This document shows positions 53,984-64,000 of a stretch of 64,000 nucleotides of DNA, piece by piece. Within the stretch, counting starts at the first letter, position 1, and every line of letters begins with the position of its first letter. Both the position numbers and the translations under genes were made by a program. Below the pieces are notes generated by a model. That model was not told the origin of the DNA. It did no database searches and saw only the letters and a program-made list of their open reading frames with translations. The stretch is from Mesostigma viride (taxonomy: Eukaryota > Streptophyta > Mesostigmatophyceae > Mesostigmatales > Mesostigmataceae), in NCBI GenBank assembly GCA_009746045.1, contig RPFO01000041.1, forward strand, positions 4,592,920 through 4,656,919, read 5' to 3'.

Positions 53984-54366
53984 ATATGCCTAACGGTAAA
54001 TCTGTTAGCATGGTAGGTGCGGGGGTGTGCCCCCTGTCAAGGACGATGCTCTCCTAAAGGGGTCGTGGCGAAATATAGTGAGAAACGAAACTTGGGGTTT
54101 CGGTAATTGCTTGATCGCTGTGTCTTCTGCTTTGTCTTCGCAACAACAACAACTCCTGTTGCCGATCAGAGGGGAGGCCTTCTTTGGGGTCGGTGGCGGG
54201 CCCTGCAAAGGGTCAATTCGCGGGAATGTGGTTACCCATAACAGTGCATCAATGCATCCACAGCTGCTGGTGTTAAAACGGGGTCCATTGCGGCAGGGCA
54301 TTCTCGATGGACACGCGGTCCTGGGAGAGAGGGGAGCGGCTTTGAGTCAGCCAGGCGTGGGGGAGT
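53984..54366. other. Unassigned sequence right of the gag-only element
   Basis: No recognisable gene. It begins with the ATATG duplication. The open frames on both strands look fortuitous. Confidence 0.4.
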
Positions 54367-54486
54367 TGGGGATTCGCAAACTTTGCTCGGAGAACTGCAA
54401 ATGGCAGGGGACGCCATTTTGCTGTCCATTTTAAGCGACCACTTAATGTTTTCAATAAGAAGTTGGTGGAGTGGGAGCAATGGATA
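54367..54486 (+). repeat. Direct repeat Q, copy 1 (120 bp)
   Basis: Nearly identical to 54965-55084, from GGGGATTCGCAAACTTTGC to GGGAGCAATGGATA. Repeat P copy 2 lies between the two Q copies. Confidence 0.85.
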
Positions 54487-54490
54487 CACG

Positions 54491-54937
54491 AATCGGATTT
54501 CTCTGAAAATAGTTTCTTATATTGGGCGAGAACGAACGCCGCAATCGAAGTGTTCCTGACGGCGGCAAAGATTACGTGGCACGCTCTTGGGGTTCCAGTT
54601 TCGCTGGCCCGGCCGGCGACTAGGGCCGTTTTTAGCGGATGATAATCAGTTTGGATTTTGTAACTGGGTGATTAGTTACGGGCAGTTTTCGTTGTTGTTC
54701 AGGCGGTTAAAAAGGTCGTATTTATAAGGCCTTTTAATTTTGTATGCTGGCCTGAAACTGCCTTTGATTGGCGACTAGTGTTCTGACTCGAATCATTTTG
54801 CTGACATTTCGTAGTTGCCGGTCTGACATTAGTTGTGTCAGTAAGGCTGGGATTTTTTTTAGGGGCGTTGCCATGTAGCGTGTTGTGTCGTCTTTTTAGG
54901 GACCTTGCGAGGAAGGGGAAGGTCTTTTTTCTTGCCC
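54491..54937 (+). repeat. Direct repeat P, copy 2
   Basis: Matches 50364-50818 with a few substitutions and a short deletion (TAGTTAAAAG is absent near 54780). Confidence 0.85.
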
Positions 54938-54964
54938 ACCCACCCTCCCTGTGTTTTGTTGTCT

Positions 54965-55084
54965 TGGGGATTCGCAAACTTTGCTCGGAGAACTGCAAAT
55001 GGCAGGGGACGCCATTTTGCTGTCCATTTTAAGCGACCACTTAATGTTTTCAATAAGAAGTTGGTGGAGTGGGAGCAATGGATA
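54965..55084 (+). repeat. Direct repeat Q, copy 2
   Basis: Second copy of the 120-bp repeat; it ends just before the - strand LINE ORF1. Confidence 0.85.
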
Positions 55085-55125
55085 CTACACGAATATCTAT
55101 TCTACACTACTACTGCTGTATTCCC

Positions 55126-56497
55126 CTAAGCTGGGGCGTCTGGAGTCGCTGGGGCCGCGGGGGTCGCCTGCCAGGGCTTGTGGCCGACGTAGATGGCCGC
55201 CCCCTTCCAGTACACCGGCTGCCCCGCCTTGGTCTGCCGGAGCTGGAGGTAGGTCGGCCATAGCTCCCGTCGCCGTTGTTGCTGCGCCAGGGTCAAGTCG
55301 TCATCAAGGGTGAAGAGAGTCTTCTCGAGCCGCTTGCGGCGTCTGAGAAAAGAAATCTTGTCCGCCGGGGTCTTAAAGGTGAGAAGGAGCGGGGGCGGCC
55401 CTGCCTTACCCCGCGCGCGGGGAAGGCGGTGGGCGACCAGCTCGATCTCACCAGTAAGGCCCATGCGATCAAGGATTTCTTTCTCAAAAGCACGCGCAAG
55501 CTTCTCGGAATTCTCACCTTCCTCCATCTTGAGATTCTTGACAATGACGTTGAGGCTGCGCTTGGCGAGCTCGGCCTCCTCGCGGAGGTCAAGCGTCTGC
55601 CGTTGAAGCTGGGCTGCGACGGCGGAGGTGGTGGAGGTGGTGTGTTGCTTAAGCATGTCCGCCCAGGTGGTGATGGGAGGAGCATCGCCGGCCAGGCCAG
55701 CCGGGGCTGGCTTGGCGGCAATGTCCTTCACCGCCTGGGCGGTGAGGCCTGCGGTGTTCTGCAGAACCTCGATAGCAATGGCGTTGTCCTTAAGACGCTG
55801 GTCGATGTCGCGGAGCTGGGCGGTGATGGAGTCGGTGGAGGCGGAGGGGGGGGGGGGTGGAGGCGAGGAGGGCGGCGGTGGCGGTGGGGATGGTGGGGAG
55901 CTCAGCAGCCAGCGTGCCGCCAATTGCCGCCACATCTGCAGCAATGGGCGTCACGTGCTGTGAGAGGGCGGCGTGGAGGTGGTGGACGAAGGTGGATTCG
56001 GTAATGGGGGCGGGGTGCAGAAGGTCCTCGGCCGAGCGCTTAGTGAGGGTAAAGAGAGCTGCGAGCTGAAGGCGGGGGCGAGACCAGCCGGCCAGGTTGG
56101 TCGACGAGTCTGAGACGCGGTGGGAATGCCGGCCGTCAACTCCGTTGCGGAAAAGCTGGGTGTGGAAATTGAGTTGCTGGCACAGGGCCAGCAGTGAGGC
56201 GTGTGACCCGTAAAACACGAGCTCCAGTATCTTGATGGGTGGCATGTCGAAAAAGGCAGGCCTGTTGACGTCAAAATCACGCTCAGACCAGCCAGGTTCG
56301 CCTGGGCGACTGCGCTTTGGGTGAGGCGATGCAGAGGGCGAGGAGAGCCCGGGAGGGTTCTGGGCGACCACCAGTGCGCGACTAGTGTCACCACTGCCTT
56401 CCGGCCCTGATGGCGAAGCTGCAGCCGGAGCTGCAGACGTATTTTCATTGCCGAGCGCAGCCGTCAGGCTGCGTTGCGTCGATGGGCGTTTGCTCAT
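55126..56497 (-). pseudogene. LINE ORF1 on the - strand, split at a homopolymer
   Basis: Two overlapping frames, 56497-55790 and 55944-55126, join at a G run on the + strand (about 55848-55858), where a length change shifts the frame. The N-terminus is MSKRPSTQRSLTAALGNE, with a basic SPHPKRSRPGEPGW. The middle is a helical DIDQRLKDNAIAIEVLQNTA. The C-terminus has RSLNVIVKNLKMEEGEN, AFEKEILDRMGL, FLRRRKRLEKTLFTLDDDLT and YWKGAAIYVG, resembling the L1 ORF1-like nucleic-acid-binding domain. No ORF2 follows on the - strand, so it is an ORF1 remnant or a stand-alone derivative. The frame difference may also be a sequencing error in the homopolymer. Confidence 0.75.
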
Positions 56498-56776
56498 CGT
56501 ATATTGCGTAATAGCGTCGGAAAATTATATCAGCATGTGCGTCTTAGAAAGACGAAGCGATTGTGATATTCACGACTAAATTCGGTGCTCAAACGTGAAA
56601 GTTATGAGCTCCGCCGTCAGCCATGGCTACCTCGTGGCTCGTGGCTTTTGCGTGAGTGAGGCTGTCTAGATAGATGTTGTAGTTAGAATGCTGTTAGATA
56701 GATGTCGTAGGTAGCTGATGTAGATAGATTAGACCGGTGTTTGCACCCATCCATCCATCCATCCATCGGGGTTAAT
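56498..56776. other. LINE 5' region on the - strand, with (CATC)n
   Basis: There is no gene. A short (CATC)n lies at about 56747-56767. Confidence 0.45.
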
Positions 56777-56864
56777 GCTCCGTGACTCCCCAACGGGAGC
56801 ACGAGTCTAATTAATTAATTAATTAATTAATTAAACTCGTGCTCCCGTTGGGGAGTCACGGAGC
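56777..56864. repeat. Perfect inverted repeat with (TAAT)n centre
   Basis: Arms of 30 bp (56777-56806 and 56835-56864) are exact reverse complements around (TAAT)n. Each arm has CTCCC-CAAC-GGGAG, the LINE 3' hairpin, so this looks like two LINE 3' ends joined tail to tail. Confidence 0.9.
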
Positions 56865-57127
56865 ACCGAAGTGCTTTTAATCCCTGTGTGTGCACTACAG
56901 GAGAAAGGGCAGAGACCCCCAGTCTCCTTCATGCCAAAGGCATGCCACAGCTGCAATCGGGCGCGGCTAGCTAAAAGGACAGGCTAACGATCCGGCAAAC
57001 TGTGGGTGCAATAAGACCCATGAGACGCCATGCCTTAGCTTTTGTATAGCCATGCTGATCTTCCCCCCACATGACAGGCTCCCCTTAGTTGGGTGTTGCT
57101 TGAGACTCTGGGGGTGCAGGTGCCCTG
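56865..57127 (-). repeat. LINE 3' repeat in reverse
   Basis: Reversed, it matches 50095-50210 (GGGGAGCCTGTCATG, GGAAGATCAGCAT, AAAGCTAAGGCATGGCG). Confidence 0.6.
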
Positions 57128-57258
<131 letters not shown>

Positions 57259-57483
57259 CTTGCGTGTCATGCGCAAAGGCATGCCACGGAGTACTATGCT
57301 AATCTCATTAGAAAAATATTTACACAAAAGTTTAAACAAATATCGTCTGCATCATCCCTGGTGCACCTCGCAAGTGTCGTTTACATTCCCCCCCTTGCAG
57401 GAAGTAGCTTTGAATGTATTAAAAGCCATATGCCCCTTCTCTGGGATATGTGCTACATTTACTCCCAACGGAGTTATGTTCAT
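57259..57483 (+). mobile_element. LINE 3' end with CAAC hairpin
   Basis: Contains ATATGTGCTACATTTACTCC-CAAC-GGAGTTATG (hairpin 57460-57473), followed by the (TTAA)n run. Its left part (57360-57450), reversed, matches 49105-49200. Confidence 0.6.
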
Positions 57484-57526
57484 AATTAATTAATTAATTA
57501 ATTAATTAATTAATTAATTAATTAAT
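57484..57526 (+). repeat. (TAAT)n microsatellite tail
   Basis: About eleven units following the LINE hairpin. A likely retrotransposition tail. Confidence 0.9.
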
Positions 57527-57805
57527 GGCCCTGAGAAGGGGGCCTACATTCTGGGCTACAACCTGCAGGTGTGGCAGGTAAGCACCCACCTACTCTGGGT
57601 GCACAAGGTGCACCTGCACCTCCATGTATTCCAGCAGCTAGCTAAGGCCGGTGTGGACATGGGGTGGAAGATGATTGTGGCTAGGCATAGCTAGGGCATG
57701 ACATCTCAGCAGAGAGTACCTCTCTGCATGGGCAGAGCATGATCAAATATTCTAAAGCTGATGCGTCATGTGGTGTGGGTCCCATCATAGGCATACATGT
57801 GCACA
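57527..57805 (+). repeat. LINE-associated repeat segment
   Basis: A divergent copy of the segment at 49105-49259 and 50010-50340 (GTGGAAGATGATTGTGG, GACATCTCAGCAGAGAGTA, CATCATAGGCATACATGTG). Confidence 0.6.
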
Positions 57806-58170
57806 GTGCGCTCAAGTCTTTGGCTGCTAACTCTGCTGCCCACCAAGCCACATTGCTGGAATTTAAGGCGGCCATGGCCACCCCCCCCCCCAAACGGGTC
57901 ACGTTCGCGGACGCGGCGGGGAAGAACCTGGATGCCATAGTCGGCCAGGCGGCTAAGTCGGCTGCCACTGCAGTCGCGTCACAGAATGTGGCTCAGCTCC
58001 GACAACGCAATATCATTCTCAAGGATTTTGAGAAGGGCATGCATGACACCGCACACGCACTTACCGAGGCCTTGCGGGGCCCCGCGTTCTTGGGGGTGCT
58101 GCAGCTGCGCCATCACGTGACCATTGACAGGGCCATTCGCCTGCCAGGCCCAGCTGGCCTAGTTGAGTAA
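57806..58170 (+). pseudogene. LINE ORF1 fragment
   Basis: The frame encodes SALKSLAANSAAHQATLLEF, then VTFADAAGKNLDAIVGQAAK, QLRQRNIILKDFEKG and RGPAFLGVLQLRHHVTIDRA, ending in TAA. It aligns with residues of the host LINE ORF1 at 16190-16480 (TTFADVTGKQLTTIVQQAAK; RGPAFLGKLQLQNRVAIERA) at roughly half identity, without the frameshift. It is truncated at both ends relative to that ORF1. Confidence 0.75.
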
Positions 58171-58530
58171 CTCTAGAGCCCTAGGATCTGGCTCTAAGTT
58201 CCCCATGTCCGTCCGCACGCCTTCCGCTAGCGTCCGCTAAGCCGCCGGCTATAATCCGGCGGTCCGATGCGGTCGACCGGTCTAAGGGCGGCGCCTAGGG
58301 CCGGCGCCACCTAGGCCCCAGTCCGGGGCCTTATCCGGGTCGGTACGGACAGCTAGCTTGTCCCACGGTTACGGCTAACCGGATAGGCTTTGCTGGCTAA
58401 GACATAAACCAGTGGTTGGCCAGCTCCGACAGCAGTTCTCTGTGTTCACCTTATCCCAAGCTCAACGTGACCGACCGCCATAGCTTAGCCGGTCGGGGGC
58501 ACGTCGGGGGTGGGGAGGGTCCCATGGAAA
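58171..58530. other. GC-rich sequence after the LINE fragment
   Basis: No ORF. Includes a GCCGCCGGCTATAATCCGGCGG inverted repeat near 58241. It could be the LINE ORF1-ORF2 gap, but ORF2 does not follow. Confidence 0.4.
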
Positions 58531-60395
58531 TGTATCAAAACTGAAGCCCCCTAATAACTACAGAAATGCAACTGACAACCACTGAATGATGTTTGGGGAC
58601 CATAAACATGATGTTTGGGCATGCATACCACCACTTGTTGGGGGTACTACCCCCAGCCATACACCGGCTATGTGCTAAAAATAGAAAAAAACGCTGTCCG
58701 GGGCACAACTTGCCCAGAACAGTGGGAGAACCAGTTGCATTTAAAAAGCACAACCCATATAAAAATGTCATGGGACATGGTTTCTACCTAATTGGATCAA
58801 CAAAATCAGCACATCCCTTTGAGTTATTAATTTTCGGGCCAAAAATACGCTTTTTTAGGCGGGGCGTCCCCATACACACTCATAACACATCAATTAGGCC
58901 TGAAAAGCACAAGTCAAATTCTGTCATGACCATAGAAGGCACTGTCAAAGTTTGGTGGCATTCTGAGCTCAGCTGTAGCAGTTATTAATTTTGGCAGTTG
59001 GCCACCTGTGCAGACGCTAAGGAAGGCATTAGTGAGTATTAAGGCACACTAACACTTCCTATGCCATCCAAAAGGCTCCTGACCATGCCCAATTCGACCG
59101 CAATGTACAAGGAGGTGGCTGGGCACGTCATGTGCCCTTGCCTTATTACCTCGACACGGGCAACCTGTTGCGTGTGTGCACAACAATGAGGCAGGTAGCT
59201 CTACATGCCTAGCCAACACTTCTAAAGCATATTCCAGGTTTATGGTGTGGGCATCATCCCAAAACCAAGCTCAAACACACCCTAGAAAGCCATATCCACT
59301 AATTGCCCAACAAGGGTAACAACAGACAGTCCACAGAGAAAGCAGAATTATCATACATGCTGCTTGCCAAGGCTTCTTACCATGGTTACCTTGCCTTGCT
59401 AGCATATGAATTAGGGCTCTCCCATTTTAGTGGGAGAAAGGCCAACAAGACAACGATAACCCCTACCTACGTGCAGTTCCACCCATGCAGTATGCCCCTC
59501 AGAAAAACCACTGCCACCTTTCTTTCCAGCGCAATTGTTTGCCAAGAAACAAACTCAAGCTTGTGAGCCTCCAACCACAATGAAGCCTCTGCTAAGAAAG
59601 GCCGCGTCAATATTCACACAAAACTGAGTGCTGTTGGCAATCTCCTTCCAAGAAACCACTCAGCAAAGCCCTGACAACTTGACGATATGCCACGGTCACG
59701 CTTTGACACGTCCCAGCCATGCAACGTACATAAAAACCACTGAAAGGTGCCAGGAATCTGGCGATGCGCAGCACGGAATGGCATTATACCTGGCGCTAAC
59801 TGCACGGAAAGGAGCCGAAAACTTGCGTTGATAACCCATAAAGGAAGCGAAACATTCATAGGGTCACGTTGATCACACGATCGTACCATTACCGGAATTG
59901 TACTTCGCCCAGCGGCGCAAGAAAGAACAACCTTCCATGGAATAATAAGACGCGCATCCCGCGAGCCTGGAGAGTGTCTTACCGATCATGACGGAAATCT
60001 TGCCGAAACCCAGCAAATTTTTTAAAGCTTTACCAATAACAATTTAAACGCATCCTTGACGCTAGGCAAAGCCCATAAAACCTGACAATCACCGCCGCCA
60101 GCGTGCATTCTAATTTATTCCTCTCGACGAAAACATCAGATTGGACCCCCGTGGCGATGGTCATCAATAAAATCATCGACACTGCAAAAAAGGCGAACTC
60201 CGCTACGAAGTACTATCATTTACTCATCGTCTTTAAGATTCGCTCAGTTTCTCTGCATTCCGCGAGCTATCTTTTTCTACTCTGCCTGAAAGCACGTCGC
60301 CATGGCCAGCTCCGGTAGGGGTGCGCGCCCCGTGCACCACTTTTTCACGGTACGGACGGGTACCGCGAATTTTTCGGCGCCAAAATATTCTGAGC
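58530..60395. mobile_element. Second copy of the 1.9-kb inverted-repeat element family (ends approximate)
   Basis: It shares ordered landmarks with 45961-47851: GGGACCATAAACATG, GTGCTAAAAATAGAAAAAAACGCT, GCATTCTAATTTATTC...GGACCCCCGTGG, GCACGTCGCCATGGCCAGCTCC and GAATTTTTCGGCGCC. The divergence is large. The termini have decayed and I cannot fix a target duplication. No transposase is visible. Confidence 0.6.
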
Positions 60396-63300
60396 TACTG
60401 GACCAACACTCCGCATTGCCCTGCTCGAAACGTAGCAACACTTGCGTAATGCTAATATATAAAGATGTTTGGAGCTATAGGCAGAGACTGCGGCGGCAGC
60501 AGCCACGACCGACAGGGCGGTGGTCGGACTTCAGCACGATGCGGCCAGCCAGCCGAAAGCCCGTAAGTAAGGACGCTTGTCAATGAAATATTGCACGAAT
60601 TTAAAGAAAAGGACGGTGACGAAGTGGTGCGTTAATAATGGCTCATGCAACACCTTTTCTAGGGAGAGGTGAAGGAGAAGAAGTTCGCCCGCACCTGGTT
60701 CCGTAGGGATGAAGGTGATTGTGTAAACAGCCCCACTTCAGAGTTCAGACATAGAAGTACGATTAAAATTGAAGTTGACGCCGTGGAGTAAGAGTAGTTG
60801 TCTCAGCACCTTCCCTAGTAATAAGTTCACGAGATGATAATGGATCTCTTGCACTTGGATCAGTAGGGTGTAAAGGTGATTGTGTCTTCGAACCACTCAT
60901 ACTTAGTACCACATGAAGTCGCGATCGTCTACCTAGTAGAACCATGGTTACGGCTGACTTTCAGTGAGAAAGAGCAAGACATTCACATCAGGATGTGTCT
61001 CTCTCTGTATCACCTGAAGTTTGCCGCAACTCCATGATTCCTCCCGGATGGTAGACATCTTTTCAGCATTGTACTACCCGGAAGGTTATGACGTGAAGAG
61101 AAACACCAAAGTAGAGATCCTCCGATACCAATGTAACGACTAAAAATGATCATCAACATCATCCATAGTCCAATACGAAAGATCTTTTACCTGGGTTGCT
61201 TTCTTGGGTCACAGAACTTCAAGTATCCAGGCAACGTTGAGGTGAAGATTCCACAGCGACGTGATTAAAGGAACCACAACCCCTTGTAGACACAACAACA
61301 AGCGTGTGCCCTAGACGCCTTCTGTGGAACTGCAAGTAGTCTAGTACCAAAGAGCTTTATGAATGGACAACAAAGACAAGCTTTATTATACCATGATGGA
61401 TCAAAACCAACGTAGCAACAATGGCGACCCCACGTCCTTGTTGATATCGACGTGCTTGTCGAGCATGCCTCAACCTTAGCCTGAAGAGAACCAATCAGAA
61501 TCATGGAATTCTAGATAAGATCTTCGTATCCATCCTAGTCACACGAAACAGCACAACATCACAAACAGCCTGGCAGAATCTATACATGAGATCCTAGATC
61601 TGTAGTAAGCACTAAAGTCCCAAAGGAACATTTAAGACTTGGTAGTACCGACCAACAAACTATAACCCCACGTGGATCAGGCCACGACCAATAAGGGCTT
61701 CTAACAGACGGTTGACAAAGTACAAGATTCAAGTGCCGCCTTCTTGGAAACCTCATAACTTTCTCAATACTGATCCAAAAGTCCTCGAATAAAAGCCAAA
61801 CATTCACAAAACAATGGATGTAACAACAAAGTCATTTTTGCTTGTTACAAAATGGTAAGTGATTGGTACTTGATGCATCAAGCTCAAACAAAATCTAGCA
61901 CGTCTGGATGTGTATAAAACAAGAGCCCTTAGCTACGGATCATAAGACAAACTGTCTAGCCTCTGGATCCATTCTTGTCAAGACTCATCAAGACACGTAC
62001 CAGCGCTGACTGCACCTCCCGGGGCTTGTGCCTCTTGCCGGCCTCACCGCTGGCCACTATCAGTCAGTCAGTCTAGCTCCAACTCATCATCCTCGGTTGA
62101 CCTTTCACCTTTTCCTCTTGTTCCGCCTTTCTAGCTCCCTCACGGCCTTGGTTACATCGACGAGAGCGGGACTACTGGGTCCTGCCCCGTCGGCGGTTTG
62201 CCTCTTCAAAATATGACGAAATCGCAACCGAATGAACCTTTTAAGGAATCCGCCTCCTTTCGACCCCAAGGCCAGGTGTGCCCAAAGCCCAAAATCTCGC
62301 TGAAGATCCGCGAGTCAGGTACAAGGCAATGTAATGCAGAAATACGAAAAAATGTTGCGTAGACTTACGGATAGGCCGCTGAGGTTGATCAACGAATTAT
62401 ATTTCCTAACGGGCCTCAGCATGATACCTAAACCGATGCAACCCGCAGGTTGCAAGAAAAGTAGAAAACGGTCCTACGAAATCGCAGCTGCTATTAAAAT
62501 GCATCCATCGTAAGTTTACGTATGCTTTGCTTACAAAGTATCCGCTAGCGCTGCGATGGCAATCGCCACCTCGGTGGCTGCACCAAATAATTATGTTGTC
62601 TCGCGTTGGCAAGCCAGGCAGACGGGCCGGCAGGTCTTAGCATACTACACCGTCCGCATTAGTAGTTTATATTTATGGGTCAATTTTTGCCGTATTTGCA
62701 TTACTAATAACCCTGGATTGTTTGTTGGGAGCCAGTTAGAGTCCCGGGTTCTTTATTATTTAATCAAAACCTTTTGTTTGTTTGTTTGTCCTGCAGCCGT
62801 TCAAGGCACGTGGGTACTTATTTAATTAATAAATTTCTTTTGTTTGTTTGGTAGATATCGTACACGCCGTCCCCAATTCGGCCGGCAATCCGCCCACAGG
62901 AGTTAACCCTTAGTCGGGAAACTACCCGACCTGTCGGGTAGTTTGACTAACGGTCAAATTTCGCGCCGCGCCGTGAGCGCCGCGCCACTTGTGACGGAGG
63001 ACAGTTGTCCGGTGGGTCCGGGGACACTTAGGGACGAGGGTGATGCATACATAGGTTTGGGGGTAATATTCGCCATAGCCTGGTAATTACAACGTGCATT
63101 GAGCAGGTATCACGTGACTTTGGCGGGAAATTTTCACTCGCGCGCGCGCGTAACTAGATATGGCTGCCAGCATGCCGTTCTCATGGAAATTTTGCGTGTC
63201 GAGGCTAGAAACGGTTCAGAATTTTGCTCAGAATGACTTTGCGTGATTTTCGTAGGTCAGGCATGGCCAAACTTGTAGGATTGGGAAAATTCAGGTAGGA

Positions 63301-64000
63301 AAATACCGCCTTCTGGGTCGTCAGTGCCAGATGAGTAATCGCTTATCATATTTCCATTTTATCCTCGTGGCCGGGCAGTCTGCGCCAGCCCAAGCATCCA
63401 GATTTGGTACCGGATGTCCGCTGATGCGTTTGCTGGGAATGCAGACGCGTTTATAGGTAATATTTGAACGGAGCATCAACCTTGTAATCATAAAGGATGC
63501 ATGCATGATGCGGCTATGGCGACCTATGCCTGTAAAGCAATGGTATGTGTGAGATATGAGGGTCCCGGCCAGTGGAATCCGGGCAGGACGTGAACGAGCC
63601 AGGTATGGCAACGTGTTTGCGTGTCCTTTGCAGCGGAATACGTCTCCCATGCATTATATTTGACGAGCTTTTTAGTGCACCTTTCAGCAAGCCTCCATGC
63701 CTGCTGTAAAGAGGGGTATTAGCCCTGAAAGTGACCAGTTTATGGCATTTCTTTGGAGCATATCATTTCGTTAATGCAGGTAGGCAACATGTTTTTATTC
63801 CAGCACCTTTGGCAATCTTTTATAGCTTGCTATAATGCATTCTTGTATTGCATGTCTTAGATGGCTGTTTACGCGCGCGTAACCCACACACATATATGAG
63901 CACCTTATATAGGTCTAATGGGTTATCCGGGTGGTCTGACCCAAGGAAAGCACCATTGGACTATCCAACTAAGTTGTCCAATGTTGTTGTTGAGGTTCCA
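60396..64000. other. Unassigned right edge
   Basis: No recognisable gene. Several - strand frames at 60763-61807 have balanced composition but no domain I can name; they could be degenerate coding exons. TTTGTTTGTTTG tracts ending in CAG or TAG occur at about 62770 and 62838 and could be splice acceptors. (GC)n-type GCGCGCGCGCG lies near 63140. No promoter or RNA gene is supported. Confidence 0.4.
62910..62950. repeat. Near-perfect hairpin after AGTTAACC
   Basis: TTAGTCGGGAAACTACCCGAC pairs with GTCGGGTAGTTTGACTAA across CT, apart from a 3-base bulge. It follows AGTTAACCC at 62901, so it resembles the hairpin-bearing start of the AGTT-type LTRs, but no LTR partner is visible. Confidence 0.6.

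Overview
This window reads as nuclear DNA of a eukaryote. It is a transposon graveyard with recent activity, and I recognise no host gene in it. Nothing is prokaryotic: there are no operons, no ribosome-binding-site spacing and no CRISPR array. The mixture of Ty1/copia-like elements, an APE-type LINE with a microsatellite tail, TTAA-flanked inverted-repeat elements and a BED/hAT fragment would suit a green alga or another protist, but the sequence alone does not fix the lineage.

The backbone from about 4.7 to 49 kb is one LINE on the + strand, roughly 5 kb when intact, split into four pieces by nested insertions. An LTR element without gag or pol (5362-16064, target-site duplication CCAGC) sits in LINE ORF1. 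A copia-like element, here copia-A copy I (16759-43273, duplication CCCCC), sits at the 3' end of ORF1. Inside copy I is a second family, copia-B (23115-41094, duplication ATAAT). Inside copia-B pol, in antisense, is a second copia-A element, copy II (28101-37611, duplication CTATA). Inside copy II's 5' LTR is a 1689-bp inverted-repeat element flanked by TTAA (35841-37529). Copy I also carries a 672-bp insertion capped by two perfect palindromes (41769-42440, duplication GTAAT). The LINE RT domain is split by another 1.9-kb inverted-repeat element (45961-47851). Most boundaries are fixed by the duplication and by an uninterrupted copy or a reading frame that resumes exactly.

The copia-A and copia-B families are the most unusual content. 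Their LTRs run AGTT...AACT instead of TG...CA and begin with a hairpin whose sequence differs between families while pairing is kept. Each has an extra unrecognised ORF before gag. In pol the order appears to be HHCC-integrase, then a retropepsin-like domain (DTNS), then reverse transcriptase (HGDD instead of YVDD), then RNase H. Standard copia has the protease before the integrase. Copia-B gag and pol share one frame, separated by a single UGA followed by CUA.

Left of the LINE (1-4.7 kb) are interleaved direct repeats and a 600-bp inverted-repeat element. Right of it (49-58.5 kb) are LINE 3' fragments, a compact gag-only LTR element (51344-53983, duplication ATATG, initiator-Met-type primer site), a LINE ORF1 on the - strand, microsatellite tails and an 88-bp inverted repeat. 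A second, divergent copy of the 1.9-kb inverted-repeat family lies at about 58.5-60.4 kb. The last 3.6 kb is unassigned.
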